From: Bolinopsis microptera | Taxonomy: Eukaryota > Ctenophora > Tentaculata > Lobata > Bolinopsidae | Reading direction: 5' to 3' | Assembly (NCBI RefSeq): GCF_026151205.1 | Contig: NC_087076.1 | Span: forward strand, 23,306,828-23,370,827 | DNA length: 64,000 nt | In this document: positions 1-9,828 of the stretch, one piece after another | Position numbering within the stretch: the stretch's first letter is position 1 | Layout of the letters: every line of letters starts with the position of its first letter | Notes under the pieces: model-generated | Database searches by the model: none | Told to the model about the DNA's origin: nothing | Seen by the model: only the letters and a program-made list of their open reading frames with translations | Program-made: the position numbers and the translations under genes

Positions 1-1424
1 AGAAATGGAATATTCCTTTGCACTATATCAGCCCAAAGGAATGTCTTCTTTCCGGCAATTATACAAGGTACTCTCACCGCATCTGCGGCAGCAATAGGGT
101 CACTACCTCCAAAACTGTATTTTGAACGGGCGTCTGACACTTTCAGGAGTGCTTTGTCCTCTTCTGTCAGGTTATCTATGTACTCACGAATCCATTCTTC
201 GCCAACTACATTCTTCGAGCAAGCAGAGTCTAAAAGTGCTACCTGATGGCATTCTGCTGTCTCCATCTCTGAAATCTCTCTACATTCATTAACATTTTCT
301 GATCTATCTGAATGAGGACAATCTTTAATCAAATGCATTACTGATTCGCATCTATTACATCTCAACCGGGGGTTAAACTTCTGAGTTGCCCTAGAGTCGT
401 CAGCTGTCTTATATGTCTTAGAGTACTCTTTTTTGAAACTTCTAGAGTTATCTCTTCTTCGATCATTATCTGAATATCTCTTTGGCTTGTATTCTCCTTT
501 GCCATTATCCCTTTTGTCACGATTAAATCTTGAGATGTGATTGTTGTATGATCTGTTATTATCTGTTCTTCTCCAAGCCTTTCCTCTATTTCTCCAATTG
601 GTGTAGTAGGCTTCCTCTTCTTCAGACATGTTATCAGGATCTGATGATGAACGTGTAGATTCTGACGATTCAGAAAAAAGTCTCTCACCATTGAATACTG
701 GCTCTTCTTTGATGGGCGTATCACATTGTGGTCTCTTTTCAACCTCACGGATTCCTTCACCAAAGTATTTCTTGATTGAATTCATCATATCTTCAACAAC
801 AGACTCTGTTTTAACTAACTCAACTCCAGTCATTACCAGCTTTTTGTCATTTGCTGATAAACCGGATCTTTCTAGCATGTGTAATGCTAACACAGTTCCA
901 GGAAGAGTTATCTTGCTAATTTTCAAGTTGGTGTTGGCTTGATCAAAGTTATTGAGAAAGCTTGACATATCTTGACTGTCCTTTCTCCTAAGATTGATAA
1001 AATCCGACCAGGATTTCATCATCTTACTGGTATCATCTTTCCTGTATGTTCTATCTAATAGCTTCATGATGTTTTGTACTCCTTCCCCGTCAAGAACATC
1101 GATGTCTTTGTTTTTTACTGCTGAGTTGAGCTTTGATACGATATTATGATCAGTGTGTTGAGATACTAGGTTGAACAAGGCATACCCTTGCTCTGCGGGG
1201 TCTACTTTTCTGACTGCACATAATTTGTCCCACATCTCAACTTGTAGTCTCCATTCCTCATAACTCATAGATGCTTTCCATTGCGGTGGGGCTGTAAGGC
1301 GGGCTGCTGGCTGTTGGTACTGCACTTGTATTGGCTCTGGTTGCAGTACTGCTCCTTGAACATTTGATGATGTTGCTGTATCAGGTGGTGGATTACTTTC
1401 TTTTTCATCTTCACTGTTTACCAT
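1..1424 (-). CDS. LTR-retrotransposon Gag-protease polyprotein, 3' part outside window
   Basis: On the minus strand one frame stays open from an ATG at 1,424 to the window edge (474 codons, no stop), so the gene is cut by the boundary. The N-terminal third is Gag-like (SYEEWRLQVEMWDKLCAV, then a helical region). A basic, Arg/Asn-rich stretch follows, then a CX2CX4HX4C zinc knuckle at about residues 356-369, as in nucleocapsid domains. At about residue 399 comes LLDSACSKNVVGEEW, which fits the active-site block of a retroviral-type aspartic protease, with DSA in place of the usual DSG/DTG. Gag-knuckle-protease order is standard for Ty1/copia and Ty3/gypsy elements. Reverse transcriptase and integrase would lie to the left of the window, so the superfamily is not decided. 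The intact frame suggests a young copy. I did not find an LTR. Confidence 0.8.
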   Translation of the reverse strand, partial: MVNSEDEKESNPPPDTATSSNVQGAVLQPEPIQVQYQQPAARLTAPPQWKASMSYEEWRLQVEMWDKLCAVRKVDPAEQGYALFNLVSQHTDHNIVSKLNSAVKNKDIDVLDGEGVQNIMKLLDRTYRKDDTSKMMKSWSDFINLRRKDSQDMSSFLNNFDQANTNLKISKITLPGTVLALHMLERSGLSANDKKLVMTGVELVKTESVVEDMMNSIKKYFGEGIREVEKRPQCDTPIKEEPVFNGERLFSESSESTRSSSDPDNMSEEEEAYYTNWRNRGKAWRRTDNNRSYNNHISRFNRDKRDNGKGEYKPKRYSDNDRRRDNSRSFKKEYSKTYKTADDSRATQKFNPRLRCNRCESVMHLIKDCPHSDRSENVNECREISEMETAECHQVALLDSACSKNVVGEEWIREYIDNLTEEDKALLKVSDARSKYSFGGSDPIAAADAVRVPCIIAGKKTFLWADIVQRNIPF

Positions 1425-1984
1425 GTTTTATTGGTTAGACGGTGCAATGATAGGCAGTAATTGTAGTGTAAAAACAGCCCCACCACTCCTATGGAGATAG
1501 ATGGTTAGTCATCTTAATAAATAAATAAATGAATATAAATACAAATACAATCCATAATAGAAATAGAAACACTGCAGCGATGTGGCCCTCGCAGCTCAGT
1601 GAGAATACTAACAATTTACTCCCTCGAATTTTCAATCTCATATCATTTCATTTCAGTAAATAACAAAACGTTGATTCAAGCACCAATTGATTGATAAACG
1701 TTTGAAATTTACTGTGTCATCACTTTTAACATGAATAACTTAAAAACTGATTATCAATTTAAATAATTAATCAAAAAACAGGCTTTTTTCAGAGGTGTCA
1801 GCACTTTGTCCTGTCCGTGACGCCTGATTCTATCCTATGTAGTACCGTTATTTATGGTCCAATTTCAATGGGACAAGAACTAAAATATTCTCCTTGGCCA
1901 ATTTATCTATGTGACAAATATGAATTAATTTGTACCTAAAATGTTGTTGCAATTAAATTAATTGTGGAGAATAATTAAAGGTGT

Positions 1985-2107
1985 CGTCACGTCCGTGACG
2001 TCCGTGACGCGTCCGTGACGCCTGAAAATGAGTCACGGACGTGACAATGTCTTATTCTGTCACGTCTGTGATGCATCACGGACGTGACTTTGTCGTGTCT
2101 GTGACAC
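1985..2107. repeat. Irregular cluster of GTCACGGACGTGAC palindromes
   Basis: The segment carries several direct and inverted copies of CGTCCGTGACG and CACGGACGTGAC, spaced irregularly. It is related to the regular 42-bp array 550 bp further right, so the two are probably parts of one decayed satellite or of one element's control region. Confidence 0.7.
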
Positions 2108-2640
2108 TTTTTTTAGAGTTTCTAATTGAATTCAAGCATTAGAATTTCCTTGATACCTCAATTAGAGTGTTCCAATTGATTCTATCAGGTATACTAAAAC
2201 CTCAATAATCATTTGGGAATACAAATTAACTGAAGATTTATCAACATTTTCATGCATTCTCGTTGATTATTAGGTAACACGATAATGGATTTTTAGGTAT
2301 AATTAGCATAAGTATAAGAAATACCTCAGCTGAAGGTGTTGTAAGATCAAACCAGCCCAGAACCGTAAACTGAACCAGGTAAGTTGTTCTAATAAGTTAC
2401 ATCCTTTCATTGAATGGTGTTCAAGGTTGCCAAAATCGATTAAATTTTGTGTTCAAAGTTACCCAGTGCCGTTAAAAGTTACCCTAGGCTGTTCCAAGTT
2501 ACCCCATGTTCCAAGTTACCCCATCCTACCCTACTGTGTACGTGAAAAGTATTCATCAGTATGTATCACATACATAAATTACATACAGTTTTTAGATTTC
2601 AGCTACTCTAAAAGTGCATACAGACGGGACAAAATAAGAA

Positions 2641-2818
2641 TTGTCCTGTCCGCGATGCATTACGGACGTGACTATTCTTATTCTGTCCTGTCCGTGACAA
2701 GTCACGGACGTGACTATTCTTATTTTGTCCTGTCCCTGACCAGTCACCGACGTGACCATTCTTATTTTGTCCTGTCCGTAACCCGTCACGGACGTGACAA
2801 AAACGTCACGGACGGACA
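2641..2818. repeat. 42-bp tandem repeat array with palindromic core
   Basis: Three full units start at 2,671, 2,713 and 2,755, with partial units on both sides. Each has a TATTCTTATT(C/T)TGTCCTGTCC spacer followed by a near-palindrome around GTCACGGACGTGAC. The array ends about 110 bp before the first open frame of the CR1-like element, so it could be its 5' untranslated region or unrelated flank. Confidence 0.85.
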
Positions 2819-2925
2819 CCCAATTTAAACACTGATTGGTCAATTTAGCAGCTAAAAAGTCTGCAAACTGCTGACACTACAATGGTGTCCAATAGAGATC
2901 TTTATAAGCTAACGCATGATATAAC

Positions 2926-3555
2926 TTTTATAGAAATTGGAGGAAAAAATTTCTATTAGTGATTTGTGACGCTTTTTATGAGAATTGCCCAGGTACCTTT
3001 GGTCGTTGGGTCCCTGGGAAGCGTGTTTTGGTAGGTCACATGGAGGCTCTCCCTGATGCAATTGAGATTGGCCCTTACCGTAATATTGTCATCCATACTG
3101 GAATCAACAGTATTAACTCCCGGTCTCATCCACGATCAGAAGCCTACCTCCTCCATGTCCTGGAATCCAAGTGCAGAGACATTACTGAAACCTACCCCAA
3201 ATCCAAAATCCACTTGTCAATGTTACTTCCAACTAGACTAAACTCTCTAAATAGAAAAGTTGAAAGCTTTAATCGGGGCATCCTCGATGTGTCTTATCAG
3301 CAAAGAAACATTTTTATTATTGATAACTCTATTTTTGGTCGCCAGCTCTCTGATGAGTATGGCAGATGGGATATTGCTGCAAATGGCCCTCTTACCTCAG
3401 ATATTGTCCACCTTGGTAAAAGTGGTATCCGTAAATTTGCTGCGAATATTAAGGAATCTGTAGCTGGCAGAAGGAGTAGCCAGTCTAGAGCACGTTTTAA
3501 CACCAGTCAGGGGAACTTTGGCGGAGCGTTAGCGAGTGGTAGGCGCCCACCATAA
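2926..3555 (+). CDS. CR1-like ORF1 fragment, SGNH/GDSL esterase domain
   Basis: The frame is open from a stop at 2,923-2,925 to TAA at 3,553-3,555, about 209 codons, without an ATG near its start. It reads through LLVICDAFYENC, WVPGKRVLVG, IVIHTGINSIN (the GxN-like block of SGNH hydrolases) and SDIVHLGKSGIRKFAANI, which carries the terminal D-x-x-H block. The N-terminal GDS block that holds the nucleophilic serine is not seen; the matching place reads CDA. Either the nucleophile is lost or the true N-terminus is truncated. The last 20 residues are Arg/Gly/Ser-rich, as expected for a nucleic-acid-binding tail. The stop is followed after two bases by the ORF2 ATG, which suggests coupled or reinitiated translation. 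Confidence 0.75.
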   Translation, partial: FYRNWRKKFLLVICDAFYENCPGTFGRWVPGKRVLVGHMEALPDAIEIGPYRNIVIHTGINSINSRSHPRSEAYLLHVLESKCRDITETYPKSKIHLSMLLPTRLNSLNRKVESFNRGILDVSYQQRNIFIIDNSIFGRQLSDEYGRWDIAANGPLTSDIVHLGKSGIRKFAANIKESVAGRRSSQSRARFNTSQGNFGGALASGRRPP

Positions 3556-3557
3556 TT

Positions 3558-5324
3558 ATGATGATCAAACAACCACAAATTACTAAGAATGTTTGCAAGG
3601 GATGCAATAAATTTATCTCAACACACCACAAAATTTTGAACTGTAGCTCCTGTGGAACAGTTACTCACTCTAAATGTGCCAAAAATCTCTTCCAATACAG
3701 CCACACCAATGATAGCTGGCAATGCTACATCTGCATCGCCAGCTTACCACAACGGTACTGCCCATTTGCTTCTGCACTTATACGTGACAAACATGACCCA
3801 GTCCACATTGATGAAATTGAAGATGTTTCTGAAATCAATGAAATCCATAAAAGCTGTAAGAATTATGATCATAAAAGCTTTAAGAACCTCATAAAGCTGT
3901 ATCATAGAAATGGGCAGAACCTTACTGGTATTTTTAACAATATTGATGGAAATGCTGCAAATTTTGATACATTTGTCACAGAAATCTCACAGTACAGTCA
4001 TCCACTCTCGTTTATTGGCTTGGCTGAGACAAATATTGATGCAAACCTCAAAGACCTGTATAGGATACCCGGTTATCTCTCTGAATACACCAATAAATTA
4101 CGTGACAAATCTAAAGGTAGTGGAGTGGGAATTTACATCAATGAGTCACTTACTTACACCCGTATTGATAAACTATGTATGTGTACCCCTAACCTTGAAT
4201 CAGTGTTTGTCTCCATAACAAATGTTGGCAGGCCCCAAACAGTTGGCGTCCTATACAGACCACCTGGTGGATCTGACAAAGATGCCCTACACGAATTTGA
4301 GAGCCTTCTTAATCAGGTTCCTGACAGGAACGTTATCCTGCTTGGAGATTTCAACTTTAATCTATTTAATAAAGGCTCTGCCAGCTTTGAAAACATTTTA
4401 TATGGAAATAACTTCATCCCACTTATATCACTGGCAACGCACCATAAACCAGGCTGTGTCCCATCGCTTATTGACAATATTCTGACAAACTCCACTGACA
4501 ATATTGTGTCAGCTGGACTACTGGATACCAGGGTTTCGCATCACTCTCCAATTTTCTGTATTCTCGAATGTAGCATGCCTGAAGAACCAGAACTTGACCC
4601 TTGTAAACCGAAATATGACTACTGTGAATCTAATATGAACAAGTTCTTAGAAGATATTCAAACAAATTTTTGTGGGCAGGTGTGCTACAACGTAGAAAAC
4701 TTTGAAATTTTTGCAAATAAGATAAAACTTTTGATCGAAGAAAACTTTTTAATTGAATCTGAACCGTTCAAAAAGTCAAAAAGAAATATGATTGCAAACC
4801 CTTGGATCACACCAGGGATCATTGCATCAGTGAAAAAGAAAGAATACCTTTATAAGCAGTGGAAGAGTACAATTAAGGAACCCAACCCTCTTGGAGACTC
4901 TGATCTATACTTAACCTATAGTAAATTCCGTCGACAGTTAAAATACATTATCAGATCTGCCAAGAAATTGTACTATTGCAGAAAATTCTCAAAAGTCTCA
5001 GGTAATATGAAGCAAACATGGGCACTGATCAATGAACTGAGAGGAAAAACAAAAACTGGAATAAAGGCCTCGTTTAAAATAGATGGTAGTTTAGTAAAAG
5101 ACAAACGTGTCATATCAAATGGCTTTAACATGTTCTTCTCTTCCATTGCAGGTAAACTTAATGCGAAACTCTGCTCCTCCAAACCAATAGGTCGTGACAC
5201 AGCTTGCCAGAGACCCCTTGATTATAAGAACTACTTTAACAAAAGAGTCACCAACAGTATGTTCTTAAACCCCTGTGATTCTGAGGAAATCGAAAAAATT
5301 GTTAAAACCTTCCAGGGTGAGTGA
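3558..5324 (+). CDS. CR1-like ORF2, N-terminal part: PHD finger and endonuclease
   Basis: 588 codons starting at ATGATG. A C4HC3 PHD finger uses Cys13, 16, 29, 32, His37 and Cys40, 56, 59. An exonuclease-endonuclease-phosphatase domain follows at about residues 120-335: GLAETN with Glu157, YRPPGG at 233, GDFNFN with Asp264 and Asn266, SLIDN with Asp306 and SHHSP with His329. These match the metal-binding and catalytic blocks of the APE-type endonuclease that nicks target DNA in target-primed reverse transcription. Residues 400-580 are the linker before the polymerase. The frame ends early at TGA 5,322-5,324 because of a shift; the protein continues in the overlapping frame that ends at 6,984. 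Confidence 0.9.
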   Translation: MMIKQPQITKNVCKGCNKFISTHHKILNCSSCGTVTHSKCAKNLFQYSHTNDSWQCYICIASLPQRYCPFASALIRDKHDPVHIDEIEDVSEINEIHKSCKNYDHKSFKNLIKLYHRNGQNLTGIFNNIDGNAANFDTFVTEISQYSHPLSFIGLAETNIDANLKDLYRIPGYLSEYTNKLRDKSKGSGVGIYINESLTYTRIDKLCMCTPNLESVFVSITNVGRPQTVGVLYRPPGGSDKDALHEFESLLNQVPDRNVILLGDFNFNLFNKGSASFENILYGNNFIPLISLATHHKPGCVPSLIDNILTNSTDNIVSAGLLDTRVSHHSPIFCILECSMPEEPELDPCKPKYDYCESNMNKFLEDIQTNFCGQVCYNVENFEIFANKIKLLIEENFLIESEPFKKSKRNMIANPWITPGIIASVKKKEYLYKQWKSTIKEPNPLGDSDLYLTYSKFRRQLKYIIRSAKKLYYCRKFSKVSGNMKQTWALINELRGKTKTGIKASFKIDGSLVKDKRVISNGFNMFFSSIAGKLNAKLCSSKPIGRDTACQRPLDYKNYFNKRVTNSMFLNPCDSEEIEKIVKTFQGE

Positions 5325-6984
5325 CATATCAATAGCTGTTCTTAAGAAATGTTGCACAACAATCTCTAGGCACCTAGCTGGTTTCCTAAATTCATTCATG
5401 AAGCTGGGTCTATTTCCAAATATTCTCAAAATAGGTAAGGTTACCCCAGTATTTAAAAAAGGAGACCCACAACTGTTTGACAACTACAGGCCTATATCCA
5501 TTCTACCTATCTTTGGTAAGATATTTGAAAAAGTAATTTACTGCCGACTATATAGCTTCTTTACTTCACATATGGTCATATACGATAAACAGTTTGGATT
5601 CAGATCCAACCACTCAACGGCACATGCCATCAATTACTCCATTGACCACATTCTCAAAAACCTAGAAAGTAAGAATCATGTAATTGGCATATTTATTGAC
5701 TTAAGCAAAGCGTTTGACACGATCGACCACAGAAAATTACTTGTCAAACTTGAACACTATGGCATAAGAGGGCCCTGTCTTGGCCTAATTGAAAGCTATT
5801 TGTGTAACCGACAGCAGTATGTTGATTTCCAAAATACACACTCTGATCACTGCAAAATTGAATATGGGGTACCACAGGGATCAGTTCTAGGCCCTCTCCT
5901 CTTCTTACTCTACATTAATGACATTACTAACTCTAGCCAACTTGGACACTTCATACTGTTTGCAGATGACACAAACATATTTGTTGCTGGAAAAACTGAA
6001 CAAGAAGCCTATTTGAATGCTAATAAAGTACTTGAATCTGTAAATAACTATATGGAATCTAACTTGCTGCACATTAACCAAAGCAAATCGGTCTACATGT
6101 TATTCAGGCCTGGCCGCTACTCGTCCTGTGCACGTGCTCGTGAATATGGCTCTGAGAACTCACTCACGTTATCAGGCACCACACTTACACGAGTAGATAA
6201 GGTGAGATTCCTTGGTGTTATCATAGACCATGAACTATCCTGGGAACCCCAACTAGATAACATAAAATGTAAACTAACTACAAGTATAGCTATAATTAAA
6301 CGTATTATGAAGTTTATTCCAGAAACAGAATACCATAAACTGTATGACTCATTATTCAAGTCTCATATGAGCTACTGTATCAGTAGCTGGGGCGGTGTCA
6401 CACCTTTTAGACTATCTAAACTGTTCTCCATCCAAAAAAGATGCGTACGCCTTCTATTTGGAAGCAAACGGGCAGAGTACTATGAAACATGTGCACGTTC
6501 AAGACCATACAGTGAACATATCGCAAAAAGGAGCTTTGCTTTGGAAAACACTAAGCCAATATTCAATACCGAGAAAATCATGTCAATCCACAACCTTTAC
6601 ATCCAACATATATCCACTGAACTGTTTAAAATCTTGAAACTGCATCAACCCATCTCTCTGACAAGTTTATTCCAAACAAGTTCCAGAGCATGTAGCCAAA
6701 CTATGCGGGTCCCCCGACACAAACTTGACATTTCTAAACACAGTTTTGTCGTTAAAGGTACGACTATATGGAACAGTTTGGTTGATAAAATATTCGACAA
6801 ATGCACTCCTAATGAAAACAATGTCATGGTCCCTGGCTCGAGTAAATTTTCCGACCTTTCCTCCCCCATCTCAATTATCAAGAGCCGTATCAAAAAGCTG
6901 TTACTTGAAACCCAGCAATTGACAACACCTGGGCGTGAAATTGAGTGGCTCCCCCTAAATAGCTGGGGCATTGAACCAGCTTAG
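5275..6984 (+). CDS. CR1-like ORF2, C-terminal part: reverse transcriptase
   Basis: This continues the preceding frame after a shift by one position near 5,315. Reverse transcriptase blocks in order (numbering from the first ATG at 5,275): NYRPISILP at 70, QFGFRSNHST at 106, FIDLSKAFD with catalytic Asp142, GVPQGSVLGPLLF at 198, FADDTN with catalytic Asp231-Asp232, then FLGVIIDHELSW. The C-terminal domain runs to the stop at 6,982-6,984, as in CR1/L2 elements, with no RNase H domain. Apart from the single shift the polymerase is intact. The shift may be a real inactivating mutation or a sequence error; nothing around it resembles a known slippery site with a downstream fold. Confidence 0.92.
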   Translation: MILRKSKKLLKPSRVSDISIAVLKKCCTTISRHLAGFLNSFMKLGLFPNILKIGKVTPVFKKGDPQLFDNYRPISILPIFGKIFEKVIYCRLYSFFTSHMVIYDKQFGFRSNHSTAHAINYSIDHILKNLESKNHVIGIFIDLSKAFDTIDHRKLLVKLEHYGIRGPCLGLIESYLCNRQQYVDFQNTHSDHCKIEYGVPQGSVLGPLLFLLYINDITNSSQLGHFILFADDTNIFVAGKTEQEAYLNANKVLESVNNYMESNLLHINQSKSVYMLFRPGRYSSCARAREYGSENSLTLSGTTLTRVDKVRFLGVIIDHELSWEPQLDNIKCKLTTSIAIIKRIMKFIPETEYHKLYDSLFKSHMSYCISSWGGVTPFRLSKLFSIQKRCVRLLFGSKRAEYYETCARSRPYSEHIAKRSFALENTKPIFNTEKIMSIHNLYIQHISTELFKILKLHQPISLTSLFQTSSRACSQTMRVPRHKLDISKHSFVVKGTTIWNSLVDKIFDKCTPNENNVMVPGSSKFSDLSSPISIIKSRIKKLLLETQQLTTPGREIEWLPLNSWGIEPA

Positions 6985-7580
6985 TTGATCAGCATCCCAT
7001 CCCTTGCATACAATTAATTACAAAAGCGCTAATTATACCTGTTTCAAAAGCATCCTGTCTGGAAGTTCCCTGACTGCCGTGTGAATCTTTGGATCTATTT
7101 TTGGATCTATTTTTATATTGATATGATTTTTATATACCTATATATTCATCGCATAATTTCCATGTCCGCCTGAACAAACCTGGCACCATCAAATCTTACC
7201 TAGAAACCCCAGAACTCATCAAGCCTAGTCTGAATTCAAAACTAGTTGACCAGCTACGTACAGTTTCCTGGACAACTGGAACCTTTTGGGCCATGCACAA
7301 GCCAATAGCATGTATGGTCCTGCAGTGGGGTCTCCTTGTCCTTGGATCTGTGTTTTGATCCGTCTTTTCTTAAAATTTTCCATTTGTGTCACTTAGACTC
7401 ACCTATTAAATGCTAATCGGCACCGCTGGTCCTAGTTAGATTTAGCCATGGCACGACTACTCAAATGTAACAGTTAAATAGGTGTGACATACTATTATAT
7501 TCTTATAATTATATCATATGAATTGATTGCACTGCTAATAAATAAAATACTTTGTTTTACTAAAATACTTTGTTTTACTA
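6985..7580 (+). repeat. CR1-like 3' UTR and 18-bp x2 terminal tail
   Basis: Non-coding end of the element. It closes with two exact copies of AAATACTTTGTTTTACTA (7,545-7,562 and 7,563-7,580). The same tail, with small errors, closes the three truncated copies further right, which fixes the 3' boundary of the family. Confidence 0.85.
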
Positions 7581-7921
7581 GTTATTGTAGTCCTAATATG
7601 AGCCTTGTCTTTAAAAACTTAAGTTAACTGAACTAGCGTTTCGATGTTTGCAAAAGCTTTCAGGCACGCGCGCATTCCTTGCCCCGTTAGTAACCTGTCC
7701 TTCCAAAACCAAACTAGCAGTCAAGGACATGCAGACAAAAACTCAAAAAGTCATACACCAAATGGACATTATATTTTATGAATTGTTTTACATCTTTTTA
7801 TTCTGTAAAATGTGCTAAAATTAAATTTCTTGTTTCATTGATAATTACAGGCTGTATTCTAGAATTGACCCGCTTCGATCAAGCAACCGCAAAAAGAACA
7901 CCATCAATTGAAATGGACGTC

Positions 7922-8083
7922 GCGACCCCTTGATGGAAGATGTTTACCCTGGAGACCATATATGCGACCCCTGGATAGACGATGTTCACCCTGGAGACTT
8001 TATGCGAACCCTTGATGGACGATGTTCACCCTGGAGACTTCATGCGAACCCTTGACGGAAGAAGTTCACCCTGGAGACCTTAT
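7922..8083. repeat. 40-bp minisatellite, four units
   Basis: Units start at 7,922, 7,964, 8,004 and 8,044 (42, 40, 40, 40 bp). Each begins GCGAMCCCTTGATGGA or close and contains TTCACCCTGGAGAC. No coding meaning is apparent. Confidence 0.9.
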
Positions 8084-8271
8084 ATTATGCCGATGGTGCT
8101 AGTAGTTACTACTAGCCAAAAGCGTCCTTCAGCGAAGAAAGCATGATAATGCAACGAAGCAACGAAACGACAACTTCTCACAACTCGTCCCCAGAACTAT
8201 TCTTTCTCTTTCTCTCTATACTACCTTATCGGAAGTTATTGTTCATCTTTTTGGGTTCAAAATTATTCTTA

Positions 8272-8372
8272 ACGGGTGATACTCGTAAAATATCTGTTCC
8301 ATATATTGGACCGTCGACGAGTCCAACTCGGCGCGCGTCCTAATACATGGTAGGTTGTAAACCTACAAAATT
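8272..8372 (+). repeat. Dispersed ~100-bp repeat, also in the 17.85-kb unit
   Basis: The segment from ACGGGTGATACTCGTAAAAT to TGTAAACCTACAAAA is homologous to about 24,535-24,632, 42,425-42,515 and 60,217-60,300. Shared landmarks are ACGGGTGAT, ACCGTCGACGA and a terminal GTAGGTT...AACCTAC inverted pair. In the unit copies it lies just before the CR1 tail; here it lies about 700 bp after the CR1 element. Confidence 0.65.
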
Positions 8373-9654
8373 ATTCATATCCTGGGAAAAAAGTTTGTAG
8401 TGGAATACCTTTTGAAAAAAAAATTTAACGGACAGACTTTATACTTAATTAATTCAACAGACATTAAAATGAAAACTAGGGCCTCCAGCGTCCAATTAAT
8501 TTCCGTAATCGATCCCGAACTACTGTTAGGGGGTGCACCATAAAAATAAACTTGCTCGGATTTTGAAAATTTTTGTACCATTGTTTTTTAGAGACTGTGA
8601 GAATTTTCACAATACCAAATTTGTCATACCTTTTTGGAAAGATCAGTGAGTTTCGCCTAGGTGCCATATTTGATGGTGCGCGGCTTTTGTAGCAAAATTA
8701 GCTGTAAAAGTCGCGTAATTTGACCAAATTTGACCAAATTCGTTGATTTATGTCGTATTATTTGGATATATCTTAATTGACGATGTCAATTCATGGCAGC
8801 TCGGCGCGGCACAGTAGCGCATCTCGCCGATCTAGCCAGGAATTGAGGAATTCCAGCAAGATACGCGCCAAAAGACGCGCAGTTGCGGAGTGATGTCAAC
8901 GATTACTTTACACACTGATATCATTATAATTTGGCGTGACACACGTGTAACAGTAGAAATTACTAAGCAAGCAGTATACTTTTACAGGATTGACTTCGTG
9001 CACACTTTCAAGACGCTAATCACATTCGACTAAAAGAACTTGTAATAGATTCATGATACTTTTGAAATAGACCATTGATAACAGTTTTTTAATCAAAAGA
9101 TGTACACATGAGATAGCGGACATTAACCTTACACAAGTTAGTGCAATACATCAAGTTTTACCTAAATAAATTGAAATTTCTATGAGCATACCCGGGCCCA
9201 AAATAAATATATGCTTTGACGTTTAAATGGCGTTCGAACTTGTGTGGATAATAAAATATAAAATGATACAGATAAACTTTTAACAATCTAAAGATTAATA
9301 TAGTCGATTTAATCGTTGACGAATTAGCCGAATACTCTAGAAATCGTGAGGATTAAATGAGGAGCTGTGCATGATCAATACAGCGAAGTTTCGGGCGAAG
9401 AAAGTGTGGCATAACACCTTAACCGTCGCTGGCCTTAGTACTTGATCCTTCAAAATTGTTACTGGTATTTGGTAGCATCATAGCAAACAATAATCACTCT
9501 ATAAAGACTGAAGCTTATGTAAGTTGGGAGACTGAGGGCTATAATTTGAAGTTCGAGTGGAACTAACGTCATTCAGCATTTTTGGGTGAAGCAGTCTGTT
9601 AATTAGAATTAGAAGAGGAATGTATCCGATGATAAATCTTGCACGATTTTTTTA
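8373..9654. other. Gene-poor stretch
   Basis: I see no gene, RNA or clear repeat here. Short minus-strand frames at 8,375-8,667 overlap each other in different frames and show no recognisable domain. Confidence 0.5.
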
Positions 9655-9828
9655 TTAGTAGAATTGCTCGAAGTAGGACCGTAATACGAATATAGTTGTT
9701 TCTGTTGCTGGTCCAAGATGATTCTTATAGATTTGATTCAGCTCAGCAGTACAGCCAATGTCTTCAAATAAAGATAGTCCCAGTGCTGCAGTCTCAGATG
9801 TTCTCGTCCAGCCTCGAAGAGGATCAAC
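9655..9828 (-). CDS. Possible terminal exon of an unknown gene
   Basis: On the minus strand a plausible 3' splice site (TATCTCTTCAG) at 9,829 opens a frame of 57 residues (VDPLRGWTRTSETAALGLSL, then ...LRSYFEQFY) to a stop at 9,655-9,657. The residue mix looks protein-like but I recognise no family. A partner exon may be the next entry. This could be a chance frame. Confidence 0.25.
   Translation of the reverse strand, partial: VDPLRGWTRTSETAALGLSLFEDIGCTAELNQIYKNHLGPATETTIFVLRSYFEQFY

Larger units (their letters stand above)
1425..2925. other. Non-coding stretch between LTR element and CR1 element
   Basis: No convincing gene. Immediately upstream of the Gag start (minus strand) this should include leader and possibly LTR sequence, but no paired LTR is visible in the window. 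The stretch is AT-rich apart from repeated blocks built on the palindromic core GTCACGGACGTGAC at about 1,810-1,830, 1,985-2,107 and 2,641-2,818. Open frames of 80-130 codons on both strands at 2,427-2,843 exist only because the repeat period (42 bp) is a multiple of three. Confidence 0.6.
2926..7580 (+). mobile_element. CR1-like non-LTR retrotransposon, nearly complete
   Basis: In order it carries an esterase-type ORF1 fragment, an ORF2 with PHD finger, apurinic-type endonuclease and reverse transcriptase, a 3' untranslated region of about 560 bp, and a tail of two 18-bp repeats (7,545-7,580) instead of poly(A). This layout is described for CR1-like elements, where esterase and PHD domains are known. 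The 5' end is uncertain: ORF1 has no start ATG near its open end, so the copy is probably 5'-truncated. One frameshift near 5,315 splits ORF2. The last 760 bp recur in every 17.85-kb unit at 24,706, 42,598 and 60,388, so the same family was active in this genome. Confidence 0.9.

Noticed and set aside
2427-2843. Opposed open frames of 133 and 83 codons
   Set aside because: Produced by the 42-bp repeat, whose period is divisible by three; no protein-like features.
5275-5324. Programmed frameshift in CR1 ORF2
   Set aside because: No slippery heptamer or obvious downstream pseudoknot; a simple mutation or error is more likely.
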